Assembly: GCA_910589055.1 (NCBI GenBank)
Contig: CAJURN010000001.1
Coordinates: forward strand, 62,001-126,000
DNA: 64,000 nucleotides
DNA from: an uncultured Muribaculaceae bacterium
Lineage (GTDB): Bacteria; Bacteroidota; Bacteroidia; Bacteroidales; Muribaculaceae
Reading direction: 5' to 3'
Shown here: positions 1 through 8,025 of the stretch, one piece after another
Position numbering within the stretch: the first letter of the stretch is position 1
Layout of the letters: every line of letters begins with the position of its first letter
Position numbers and translations under genes: made by a program
Notes under the pieces: model-generated
Databases searched by the model: none
What the model was told of the DNA's origin: nothing
Seen by the model: only the letters and a program-made list of their open reading frames with translations

Positions 1-401
1 GATTCCACAACGAGACCGAGGAAGATTTTCAGGAAACGCTGAGCCTGATGCGCGAAGTGGGATTTGACTCTTCATTCATGTTCAAATACTCCGAACGTCC
101 GGGCACACTGGCTTCACGCACAATGCCCGACAATGTGCCGGAAGATGTGAAAATCGAACGTCTCAACCGCATGATTGCTCTCCAGAACGAACTTTCGCGC
201 GAATCCAATCTCCGCGATGTCGGCAAGGAGTTCGAGGTGCTTGTGGAAGGCGTGTCGAAGCGAAGCACCGAGCAGATGGTGGGCCGCACGAGCCAGAACA
301 AGACTGCCGTATTCCCGCGCGGAAACTGCCGTGTGGGCGAACTTGTGCGCGTGCGGGTTCTTGAATCCACATCAGCCACACTCATCTGTGAATTAGTCTG
401 A
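1..401 (+). CDS. miaB: MiaB, tRNA 2-methylthio-N6-isopentenyladenosine synthase (C-terminal part)
   Basis: This is the last ~133 residues of a radical-SAM methylthiotransferase; the start lies before the window. Family knowledge: MiaB adds a methylthio group to i6A37 of tRNAs reading UNN codons, using two Fe-S clusters. What is seen: the end of the radical-SAM domain (ETEEDFQETLSLM, then FMFKYSERPGT, a signature of MiaB rather than MtaB or RimO), followed by a linker and a C-terminal TRAM-type RNA-binding domain (EVLVEGVSKRS to the end). The cysteine motifs lie upstream and cannot be checked. The next gene starts 28 bases after the stop, so read-through into the arabinofuranosidase is possible. 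Confidence 0.93.
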   Translation, partial: FHNETEEDFQETLSLMREVGFDSSFMFKYSERPGTLASRTMPDNVPEDVKIERLNRMIALQNELSRESNLRDVGKEFEVLVEGVSKRSTEQMVGRTSQNKTAVFPRGNCRVGELVRVRVLESTSATLICELV

Positions 402-429
402 TTAATCACAAACCTCATAAACTATCCCC

Positions 430-2913
430 ATGAAATTCAAGTACATTCTCCTTGCAGGGCTCGCATTGTCCTCCGCTCAGGCTTATGCGGATTCCTGCGG
501 CAACACCTGCTGCACCGACAGTGTTGACCTCGCGGCCTTCTCGGCTACTGACGGCTCTACCGGCCTGCGCCTGGCATGGCGTCCCGACTCATCCGCCGAC
601 TGGGAACTTATCGGCCCGAACTACAACTTCGTCAATTCCGATTTCGGCCCATGGGGCAGCCATAAGAAAATGTTTGCCCCCAATCTGTTCCGCAACGACG
701 ACGGCACATGGACCGCTACCTGGATTGCCGACCCCGATAATCCCGTGCTGGCATGCGTCAGCAGCCCCGACCTGAAGAGCTGGGGCGCACAGACCTACAC
801 CATCGCCGCATCCCGCAGCCGACAGAACGAGGAAATGAAAATCAACGGCAAAGACGTTTCCGGCTCGGTACTCCGTGTGCCCCGCTGCATCGTCTGCGAC
901 CTTACGGGGTTCATCGCCGAACGTTCCGAAAACGATGCCCTGTATGCCGAACGGATGAAGGACGACCCCTCGCGCTTCCAGAGCCTGCATGAAGCTCCGG
1001 TGTACTCCATCGCGGCCAAGCCTGCGGAAGCCAAAGCCATTTCCGACAAGCTCATGGGCATATTCTTCGAGGACATCAATTATGCTGCCGATGGTGGTCT
1101 CTATGCCGAACTGGTGCAGAACCGCGACTTCGAATATCAGCCCTCCGACCGTGGCAACGACCAAAAATGGCACGCCATGAAATCGTGGCGCGTAGATGGA
1201 GCCGACCATAAGATTCTGACCGACAACCCTATTCATCCCAACAATCCCCACTACCTGTGCCTGGAGTCCAAATCCAACAAAGCCACAGTGACAAACAAGG
1301 GTTTCGACGGAATTTCAATCAAAAAGGGCGAGCGCTATGATTTCTCGCTCTTCCTCCGAACGGCCGCCAAAGGCAAGCTGTCGGTAGCGGTAGTGGATTC
1401 CACAGGTCGCGAGGCAGGACGTTGTACGTTGAGTTTCAAGGCCAAGCCCGGAGAGTGGCAGAAACTCTCGGGGTCGTTCACCGCCAAAAATTCATGCACC
1501 GGAGGGCAACTCGTAATCACCCCCTCCGCCAAAGGAACCTATCACTTCGACATGGTGTCGCTGTTCCCGCATGACACATTCAAAGGCCGCGCAAACGGCC
1601 TGCGCAAAGACCTCGCGCAGACTCTCGCCGACCTCCATCCGCGTTTCGTCCGCTTCCCCGGCGGATGCGTCGCACATGGCGATGGCGTTGACAACATCTA
1701 CGACTGGAAAGGCTCAATCGGCGCGCTCGAAGCCCGTAAACCGCTGCGCAATCTCTGGGGCTACCATCAGAGCCGCGGACTCGGCTACCACGAATATTTC
1801 CTCTTCTGCGAAGACCTCGGCGCCGAGCCGCTTCCCGTGCTTGCAGCAGGTGTTCCCTGTCAGAATTCAGGCACAAAAGCCCACCACTCCTGCGATGCCG
1901 TGACCTCCAAAGGCCAGCAGGGCGGAATACCCATGGACGAGATGGACGCTTACATTCAGGACGTTCTCGACCTGATTGAATACGCCAACGGTGACGTCAC
2001 CACAACCTGGGGCGCTAAACGTGCCGAAGCCGGACATCCGGAGCCATTCAACCTCAAATACGTCGGCATCGGCAACGAAGACATGATTACCGACGTGTTT
2101 ACCGAACGTTTCCGCATGATTTACAAGGCCGTGCGCGAGAAATATCCCGAAATAGAAGTCGTTGGCACCGCCGGACCTTTCTATGAGGGAACCGATTACG
2201 AACTCGGATGGAAACTCGCCCGCGAACTCGATGTGCCCCTGGTTGACGAACACTATTACGTATCGCCGGGTTGGTTTATCTACAATCAGGACTACTACGA
2301 CAAGTATCCGCGCAAAGGCCCGAAGGTATATCTCGGAGAATACGCCTCGCACCGTCCCGACCGCAAGAGCACAATCGAGGCCGCGCTCACCGAAGCAATC
2401 TATCTCACTGCCGTGGAACGCAACGCTGATGTAGTTGAAATGACCTCCATCGCCCCGCTGCTTGCCAAGAAAAACCACACCCAGTGGCGTCCCGACCTGA
2501 TTTATTTCGACAACGACAATATCAACCTCACGCCCGACTACTACGTGCAGCGCATGTTCGGCAACTATGCAGGAACGCAATACATTCCCGCCTCGACATC
2601 CATCAGCTCATCCGACCCGAAGGTGAAAGCTCGCGTATCGTCGTCAATTGTAAAAGACGATACCACCGGCGACTACATTATCAAAATTGCCAATCTGCTT
2701 CCGGTTGAGGTCAAGAGTGTGACCGACCTTTCGACACTGCCCGTAGGCGATGCTGTTGCCGCCGGTGAACTCCTGTCCGGAACTCCCGACGACGAAAACG
2801 CCCGTCCCGAAGCCGTATCAGCAACCCTCACCACAGAAGGCGTGCTCGAATACACCCTCCCACCCTATTCTTTCATCGCCCTCCGCATCGCCAACGAGAA
2901 GACTAATAAGTAA
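430..2913 (+). CDS. Secreted GH51 alpha-L-arabinofuranosidase
   Basis: An 827-residue exported glycoside hydrolase predicted to remove arabinofuranosyl side chains from plant arabinans or arabinoxylans. Residues 1-20 are a signal peptide ending in AYA. Residues ~25-185 resemble the partial five-bladed (GH43-like) domain found at the front of some Bacteroidales GH51 enzymes. The GH51 part begins near LMGIFFEDINYAADGG (~214), is interrupted by a CBM4-like beta sandwich (~265-390), and resumes at RFVRFPGGC. The acid/base is Glu550 in GIGNED and the nucleophile Glu637 in YLGEYAS; both are present, so the enzyme should be active. A C-terminal beta domain follows. There is no SusCD pair next to it, so its substrate is not fixed by context. 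Confidence 0.92.
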   Translation: MKFKYILLAGLALSSAQAYADSCGNTCCTDSVDLAAFSATDGSTGLRLAWRPDSSADWELIGPNYNFVNSDFGPWGSHKKMFAPNLFRNDDGTWTATWIADPDNPVLACVSSPDLKSWGAQTYTIAASRSRQNEEMKINGKDVSGSVLRVPRCIVCDLTGFIAERSENDALYAERMKDDPSRFQSLHEAPVYSIAAKPAEAKAISDKLMGIFFEDINYAADGGLYAELVQNRDFEYQPSDRGNDQKWHAMKSWRVDGADHKILTDNPIHPNNPHYLCLESKSNKATVTNKGFDGISIKKGERYDFSLFLRTAAKGKLSVAVVDSTGREAGRCTLSFKAKPGEWQKLSGSFTAKNSCTGGQLVITPSAKGTYHFDMVSLFPHDTFKGRANGLRKDLAQTLADLHPRFVRFPGGCVAHGDGVDNIYDWKGSIGALEARKPLRNLWGYHQSRGLGYHEYFLFCEDLGAEPLPVLAAGVPCQNSGTKAHHSCDAVTSKGQQGGIPMDEMDAYIQDVLDLIEYANGDVTTTWGAKRAEAGHPEPFNLKYVGIGNEDMITDVFTERFRMIYKAVREKYPEIEVVGTAGPFYEGTDYELGWKLARELDVPLVDEHYYVSPGWFIYNQDYYDKYPRKGPKVYLGEYASHRPDRKSTIEAALTEAIYLTAVERNADVVEMTSIAPLLAKKNHTQWRPDLIYFDNDNINLTPDYYVQRMFGNYAGTQYIPASTSISSSDPKVKARVSSSIVKDDTTGDYIIKIANLLPVEVKSVTDLSTLPVGDAVAAGELLSGTPDDENARPEAVSATLTTEGVLEYTLPPYSFIALRIANEKTNK

Positions 2914-2925
2914 TTTGATTATGGG

Positions 2926-2992
2926 TGAAGGGTGAAAAGTTAAAAGTGAAGATAATGGTGCTTTCATCAAAAACCATTACCTTCACTTGTGG
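2926..2992. repeat. TGAAGATAAT-family intergenic hairpin, copy 1
   Basis: Stem arms at 2946-2959 and 2973-2986 pair with one mismatch around a ~13-base loop. A GTGAAAAGTTAAAA-type purine tract precedes it, and pyrimidine-rich CTTTAACTTTTCACCC follows at 3181-3195. Copies occur at ~34.5, 56.3 and 58.4 kb. It lies between two convergent genes (GH51 and the alcohol dehydrogenase), so a bidirectional transcription terminator is the simplest role. Confidence 0.65.
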
Positions 2993-3038
2993 ATGTTGCT
3001 GAACATCTGACATATAATTACAATATATTCGCCAACGC

Positions 3039-3177
3039 ACGTCCGTAGGACGTAGATTATTTTTTAACCGGGTACACCGTAGGCTTTTAGCCGTAGGTGT
3101 GCCCGGTAAATCATATATCAACATTGGCGTCCGAATGGACGCCGGAATCAGAGCAACGACATTTTATGACGGTTCTG
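3039..3177 (+). repeat. Three-hairpin REP element, solo copy A
   Basis: Three successive hairpins: ACGTCC/GGACGT (3039-3053), ACCGGGTACACC/GGTGTGCCCGGT (3067-3078 with 3096-3107) and GGCGTCC/GGACGCC (3126-3143), followed by the conserved run GGAATCAGAGCAA and a tail ending GGTTCTG. The same order is found at 11.7, 43.3, 43.6 and 44.2 kb, the last two flanking a Y1 transposase. It is read as a non-autonomous REP element between convergent genes. Confidence 0.75.
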
Positions 3178-3190
3178 CTCCTTTAACTTT

Positions 3191-4390
3191 TCACCCGACT
3201 GTTTCCACAGGCTTGTCGAGCATTAGCTCGTAAATCTGATGCGTGTCGGCGCTGTTGAGCTTGTAGTAGCCGCCGATGTTCTCGCCCTTGTTGCGATGCA
3301 GGCGCTCTACCATGCCGTCAATGTCAGGTTCTTCAATTCCAAGACCTTTGAAGGTAAGAGGCAGGCGGAGAACAGCTCCGAAGAAAGCACGTATAGAAGC
3401 CACGGCCTCGATTGCAGCCGTGCGGTCGTCCTTGGCCTCGACTCCAAACACACGGCGTCCGAGTTGGGCAACCTTGGAGGGTTTGTGATGAGCCATGAAA
3501 GCCATCCATGCAGGGATCACCACCGCCAATCCGGCTCCATGAGCCACCTTGGGATACATGGCGCTGATTTCATGCTCCATGAAGTGCGATACCCAATCCT
3601 CGCGGCGTCCGCATCCCACGAGTCCGTTATGAGCCAGAGTGCCTGCAAATTCTATGTTGGCGCGTGCCTGATAGTCGGTAGGATCGGCCATTGCCTTGGG
3701 CGCCTCGGTGATGAGTGCGAGCAGGATTCCCTCGGCGAGACGGTCGGTCACCTCGACCCGGCTTGTTGTGGAGAAGTAGCGCTCCATCACGTGAGCCATC
3801 ATATCCACGACTCCGACGGCGGTCTGATAAGCCGTGAGAGTGAAAGTCATTTCAGGATTTACAACAGCGAAGCGAGGACGCAATATGCTGTCGGTGCGCA
3901 GACTGAGCTTGATTCCGCCATCAAGTTTTGTAATCACGGCGTTGCCCGACATCTCACTTCCCGAACCAGGAATTGTGAGAACAACACCCACGGGGAGAGC
4001 TTCCTTCACGGTTGCCTTTCCTGAGAAGAAATCCCAGAAATCACCTTGGTACGGCACTCCTGCCGCTATGGCCTTGGCTGTGTCAATCACAGAGCCACCG
4101 CCCACGGCGAGCAAGCCGTCAACGGCCTTCGACCGTGCGAGCTTGATGCCTTCATACACGCGGTCATCGGTCGGATTGGGGTCTATACCACCGAACTCAA
4201 CATATTCAATTCCAAGAGTATCGAGCGAATTGGTGATTCGTCCAAGCAGCCCGTTGTTCTTTACGTATTTCTTTCCGTAGACTATCATCACCTTGCTTGC
4301 GCCGGTAAGGAAAGTAAGCATGCCGGTTTTTTCCTCGGCTCCGCGGCCGAATTCGTAGAGGGTGGGGGTGTATAATGTGAAGTTTTCCAT
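3191..4390 (-). CDS. Iron-containing alcohol dehydrogenase (butanol dehydrogenase/YqhD type)
   Basis: A 399-residue NAD(P)H-dependent group III alcohol dehydrogenase, cytosolic, interconverting aldehydes or ketones and alcohols. The start at 4390 (MENFTLYTPTLYEFG) fits the family N-terminus; the frame stays open for 48 more codons upstream, but that segment does not look like this family. The nucleotide-binding GGGSVID and the C-terminal histidine cluster (GVVDMMAH, SHFMEHEISAMY, KVAHGAGL), which supplies the metal ligands, are present. It stands alone, convergent with the GH51 gene and divergent from asd. The exact substrate cannot be read from the sequence. Confidence 0.9.
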   Translation of the reverse strand: MENFTLYTPTLYEFGRGAEEKTGMLTFLTGASKVMIVYGKKYVKNNGLLGRITNSLDTLGIEYVEFGGIDPNPTDDRVYEGIKLARSKAVDGLLAVGGGSVIDTAKAIAAGVPYQGDFWDFFSGKATVKEALPVGVVLTIPGSGSEMSGNAVITKLDGGIKLSLRTDSILRPRFAVVNPEMTFTLTAYQTAVGVVDMMAHVMERYFSTTSRVEVTDRLAEGILLALITEAPKAMADPTDYQARANIEFAGTLAHNGLVGCGRREDWVSHFMEHEISAMYPKVAHGAGLAVVIPAWMAFMAHHKPSKVAQLGRRVFGVEAKDDRTAAIEAVASIRAFFGAVLRLPLTFKGLGIEEPDIDGMVERLHRNKGENIGGYYKLNSADTHQIYELMLDKPVETVG

Positions 4391-4557
4391 TTGATGAATT
4401 GTTATCGTCGCGCCGTCGGGCGGCGTGCGAGTCATAAATAAATCGTTGAACAGCCCGAAAGTACCTTTATAACCCGCGGGACGCCCGTTTGTTCGGCCTG
4501 CAGGCAAAATTTCGGAGCGAAAAAGTCCTTCCATTCCAACTTATAGCCGAATCATGA

Positions 4558-4589
4558 TGCAATTTTACGAAAAAATAAGTTAACTTTGC
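4558..4589 (+). promoter_or_regulatory. Bacteroidetes-type promoter of asd
   Basis: The -7 box TAACTTTGC at 4581-4589 matches TAnnTTTGC, and a T-rich segment sits about 19 bases upstream. It lies 46 bases before the asd start codon. Confidence 0.6.
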
Positions 4590-4634
4590 ACATTAATTTG
4601 AATTTGAAAGAAGATTAATCGCTTATAGTATAAA

Positions 4635-5651
4635 ATGAATGTAGCAATCGTGGGCGCCTCGGGCGCCGTTGGACAGGAATTTCTCCGAGTGCTCGACGAG
4701 CAGAATTTTCCGGTGGACAATCTGCTTCTTTTCGGCTCCAAGCGCAGTGCCGGCACAAGCTATACCTTCCGCGGACAATCATATACCGTGAAAGAGCTGA
4801 CCGCCAATCCCAATGATTTCAAGGGTGTTGACTTCGCTTTCGTTTCGGCCGGAGCTTCCGTATCGCGTGAATATGCCGACATAATCACTGCCGGCGGTGC
4901 CATCATGATTGACAATTCGAGCGCATTCCGCATGGACGCTGATGTGCCTTTGGTTGTACCCGAGGTAAACGGCGACGACGCCCTCACGGCTCCGCGCGGC
5001 ATCATCGCCAACCCCAACTGCACAACAATACAGATGGTCGTGGCTCTCAAGCCCATCAACGACCTCTCACCCATAAGCCGCGTGCATGTGGCTACTTACC
5101 AAGCAGCTTCAGGTGCCGGTGCAGCCGCGATGCAGGAGCTTGAACAGCAGCACCGCAGCATCGCCGACGGCGAGACTCCCGAGGTCAACAAATTCGCCTG
5201 GCAGCTCGCCTATAATCTCATCCCCCACATCGACGTGTTCACCGACAACGGCTACACCAAGGAGGAAATGAAAATGCACCTTGAGACCAAGAAAATCATG
5301 CACGCTCCCGAGCTTGAGGTGAGCGCCACCTGCGTGCGCGTGCCTGTCATGCGCGCCCACAGCGAGGCTATCTGGGTGGAGACCCGCGACGCCATCACCG
5401 TTGAGCAGGCCCGCGAGGCATTTGCCAAGGCCGATGGCGTGGTGCTTCTCGACAATCCTGCCGAAAAGGTGTATCCCATGCCGCTTGATGCCGCCGGACT
5501 CGACCCCGTATTCGTAGGACGCGTGCGTGCCGACCTCGCCAATCCGCGCGGACTCTCGTTCTGGGCCGTGAGCGACCAGATCAAGAAAGGCGCCGCCCTC
5601 AACGCTGTGCAGATTGCTCTGTACATCATGTCTCGTTGGAGAATGTTATAA
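4635..5651 (+). CDS. asd: Aspartate-semialdehyde dehydrogenase
   Basis: A 338-residue cytosolic enzyme that reduces aspartyl-4-phosphate to aspartate semialdehyde with NADPH, the shared step to lysine/diaminopimelate, threonine and methionine. Seen: N-terminal Rossmann motif GASGAVGQEF, the active-site cysteine in NPNCTT (Cys129), and SGAGAAAMQELEQQ of the catalytic domain. Length is typical. It has its own promoter, and the following antiporter gene begins only ~20 bases after its stop, so the two are probably co-transcribed although their functions are unrelated. Confidence 0.97.
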   Translation: MNVAIVGASGAVGQEFLRVLDEQNFPVDNLLLFGSKRSAGTSYTFRGQSYTVKELTANPNDFKGVDFAFVSAGASVSREYADIITAGGAIMIDNSSAFRMDADVPLVVPEVNGDDALTAPRGIIANPNCTTIQMVVALKPINDLSPISRVHVATYQAASGAGAAAMQELEQQHRSIADGETPEVNKFAWQLAYNLIPHIDVFTDNGYTKEEMKMHLETKKIMHAPELEVSATCVRVPVMRAHSEAIWVETRDAITVEQAREAFAKADGVVLLDNPAEKVYPMPLDAAGLDPVFVGRVRADLANPRGLSFWAVSDQIKKGAALNAVQIALYIMSRWRML

Positions 5652-5670
5652 AATACTCCGAATCCGTACT

Positions 5671-7830
5671 GTGATACCCCTGATACATCCCCTTGTGTCG
5701 CAGCCGGTGCAGATATTCCTTATCGTACTGGCAATCATCCTTTTTGCGCCCTTGATTCTGAACAAACTCAGAATCCCGCACATAATTGGAATGATTGTGG
5801 CAGGTGTGGTGATTGGGCCATACGGATTCAATGTGCTCGACAACGATTCGAGTTTCGCCATATTCGGGCAGGTAGGACTTCTGTACCTGATGTTCCTCGC
5901 AGGCCTCGAAATTGACATGTACCATCTGCGGCTCAATCTGCGCCGCGGACTGCTCTTCGGAGTTCTCACACTGTTTATTCCACTGATTGTAGGCGTGCTC
6001 ACGAGCGTTTTCCTGCTGCGGCTCGACTGGCTCACATCCATGCTCCTGGGGGCAATGTATGCCTCGCACACCCTCATATCCTATCCTGTGGCTGCCCGCT
6101 TCGGCATCACCCGCGCCCCGGCGGTGCTTATTGCCATCGTGGGTACTATTATCGCCGTGATAGGCGCCCTGCTCGTGCTCGCTGCCACTGTGAATGTCCG
6201 GCGAACTGGCGCGTTCGATGTGCTGGAGCTGTTGTGGCTCGCCGGACGCCTGCTTATATGGTCGCTCGCCCTGCTCTACCTATATCCGAGGATAACACGT
6301 TATTTCTTCAAGCATTACAGCGATAAGGTAACGCAGTTCGTTTTCGTGCTCGCGCTTGTGTTTTTGGCCGCCTGCACAGCCCAAGCCATCGGACTTGAAG
6401 CCGTGCTCGGAGCCTTCCTTGCCGGACTTATCCTCAACCGCTACGTCCCGGTGGCGTCGCCGCTGATGAGTTCCATCGAATTTGTAGGCAACGCCTTGTT
6501 CATCCCCTACTTCCTCATAAGCGTGGGTATGATGATAAACGTGCGCGTGCTGGCACATCCCGGCACCGTCGGTACCGCCTCGATAATGCTTGCCGTGGCT
6601 CTCGTGAGCAAATGGCTTCCGGCATTTATCGCGACCCGAATCAACCGGCTCGACCGTTACAGCGGAAACGTGCTCTTCGGACTCACAGCCGCACACACTG
6701 CTGTGGCGCTGGCCGTTGTCACCCTCGGGTACAATATGGGAATGTTCGACGAAACGATATTGAACAGTACCATTCTCGTGATTCTTGTCACCTGCGCCAT
6801 CGCCCCGATAATAACCTCCGGAGCGGCTGCGCGGCTGAAAGTGAAGATGATTTCCGACGAAGGCGATGATGTGATAAAGCATACCCGCGTCAATAACACG
6901 CTCATCCCCGTTGCCAACAGCCTGACAGCGCCGGGACTTGTGGAAATGGCCGTGCTGATGCGCAACGACCGCGGACGCCACAGTTTCTACGCCCTGCACG
7001 TGCGCAACGAGAACTCCCCGGCGGCCAAAGCCGTGTCGGCAATGTCGCTTGAAGAAGCACGCAAAACCGGAGCGATGGCCGACGTGGAAATCAAGACTCT
7101 CGAACGCTACGATCTCAACACCGTGACCGGCGTACTCAACGCTATCGAGGAACGCGACATCACGGAGGTAATGCTCGGCATGCACCGACGCACAACCGTA
7201 ATCGACTCGTTTTTCGGCTCGAAGGTGGAACAGCTTCTTCGCTCCACCAACAAGATGATTATAATCTCGCGCTGCTTTATTCCGGTCAACACCGTCACTC
7301 GCATCGTGGTATGGATTCCTGCCGGAGCACAATACGAGACCGGATTCAGCCGATGGGTGCGAGCCGTCGCGCACCTGACCCGTCAGGTTGGATGCCGCGT
7401 GATTTTCTGCGGCCGCGGCGACATCCAGCCCCTCGTACGAGGCGTGATATATCAGGAAAACTACGGAATACGCTGCGAATTCCGCACGCTCGAATCGTCG
7501 GACGACTTTATCCTGATGGCAAACAAGATTCTCGACGACGACCTTTTCGTTGTCATCAGCGCCCGCGTGCAATCGGTGTCCTACACCTCTGAAATGGCCG
7601 AAATGCCAGCCTTCCTGCAGAAGTATTTCTCGCACAACAACCTCATGGTTATCTACCCTGAGCAGTTCGGTGAGGCCCCGGCACTGACCTCCTTTGTCGA
7701 CCCGATGGCGAGCGACCTCGCCTCGTCGCCCTCGCGGCTTTGGGTGGCCGTACGCGCCCAGTGGCGCAAGCTCCAGGACCTCAAGCGTCGCCTTTTCCGC
7801 CGCAAGCGCAATCCCAAAATCGAAATTTGA
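5671..7830 (+). CDS. CPA2-family cation/proton antiporter with C-terminal UspA-like domains
   Basis: An inner-membrane Na+(K+)/H+ exchanger of the KefB/NapA type. From the GTG at 5671 the protein has 719 residues: about 12 hydrophobic segments over residues ~10-390 (KLRIPHIIGMIVAGVVIGP, and GLEAVLGAFLAGLILNR, the central helix region), then a ~320-residue cytosolic tail resembling two universal-stress-protein folds. A TTG at 5614 would also be in frame but overlaps asd; GTG is chosen because the sequence then begins IPLIHPLV just before the first helix. No TrkA-type nucleotide-binding domain is seen, which argues against a KefC-like gated potassium system. Ion specificity is not deducible. 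Confidence 0.85.
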   Translation: MIPLIHPLVSQPVQIFLIVLAIILFAPLILNKLRIPHIIGMIVAGVVIGPYGFNVLDNDSSFAIFGQVGLLYLMFLAGLEIDMYHLRLNLRRGLLFGVLTLFIPLIVGVLTSVFLLRLDWLTSMLLGAMYASHTLISYPVAARFGITRAPAVLIAIVGTIIAVIGALLVLAATVNVRRTGAFDVLELLWLAGRLLIWSLALLYLYPRITRYFFKHYSDKVTQFVFVLALVFLAACTAQAIGLEAVLGAFLAGLILNRYVPVASPLMSSIEFVGNALFIPYFLISVGMMINVRVLAHPGTVGTASIMLAVALVSKWLPAFIATRINRLDRYSGNVLFGLTAAHTAVALAVVTLGYNMGMFDETILNSTILVILVTCAIAPIITSGAAARLKVKMISDEGDDVIKHTRVNNTLIPVANSLTAPGLVEMAVLMRNDRGRHSFYALHVRNENSPAAKAVSAMSLEEARKTGAMADVEIKTLERYDLNTVTGVLNAIEERDITEVMLGMHRRTTVIDSFFGSKVEQLLRSTNKMIIISRCFIPVNTVTRIVVWIPAGAQYETGFSRWVRAVAHLTRQVGCRVIFCGRGDIQPLVRGVIYQENYGIRCEFRTLESSDDFILMANKILDDDLFVVISARVQSVSYTSEMAEMPAFLQKYFSHNNLMVIYPEQFGEAPALTSFVDPMASDLASSPSRLWVAVRAQWRKLQDLKRRLFRRKRNPKIEI

Positions 7831-7923
7831 GCACCACACATCGGCGTTTCGGAAGCATTTTTACTTCATAATCCGAATTATTCGCGTCTGATGATTAGCA
7901 AGTCCGCAAAATACTTGCATAAT

Positions 7924-7957
7924 GTTTGGATATTACCCTGAAATGAACTAATTTTGC
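7924..7957 (+). promoter_or_regulatory. Promoter of the secreted multidomain protein gene
   Basis: TTTG at 7924-7927 and TAATTTTGC at 7949-7957 with a 21-base spacer, slightly longer than the usual 19. The start codon follows about 68 bases later, leaving an AT-rich leader. Confidence 0.6.
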
Positions 7958-8025
7958 TTTCCACTAACAATCAAAACAATCCAAAGGTAACAATTCAATC
8001 TATTAATAAACCAAATTGTAACATT

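Noticed and set aside
4391..4534. Upstream extension of the alcohol dehydrogenase by 48 codons
   Set aside because: The added segment does not resemble the family N-terminus and would require a non-ATG start; MENFTLYTPTLYEFG is the usual beginning.
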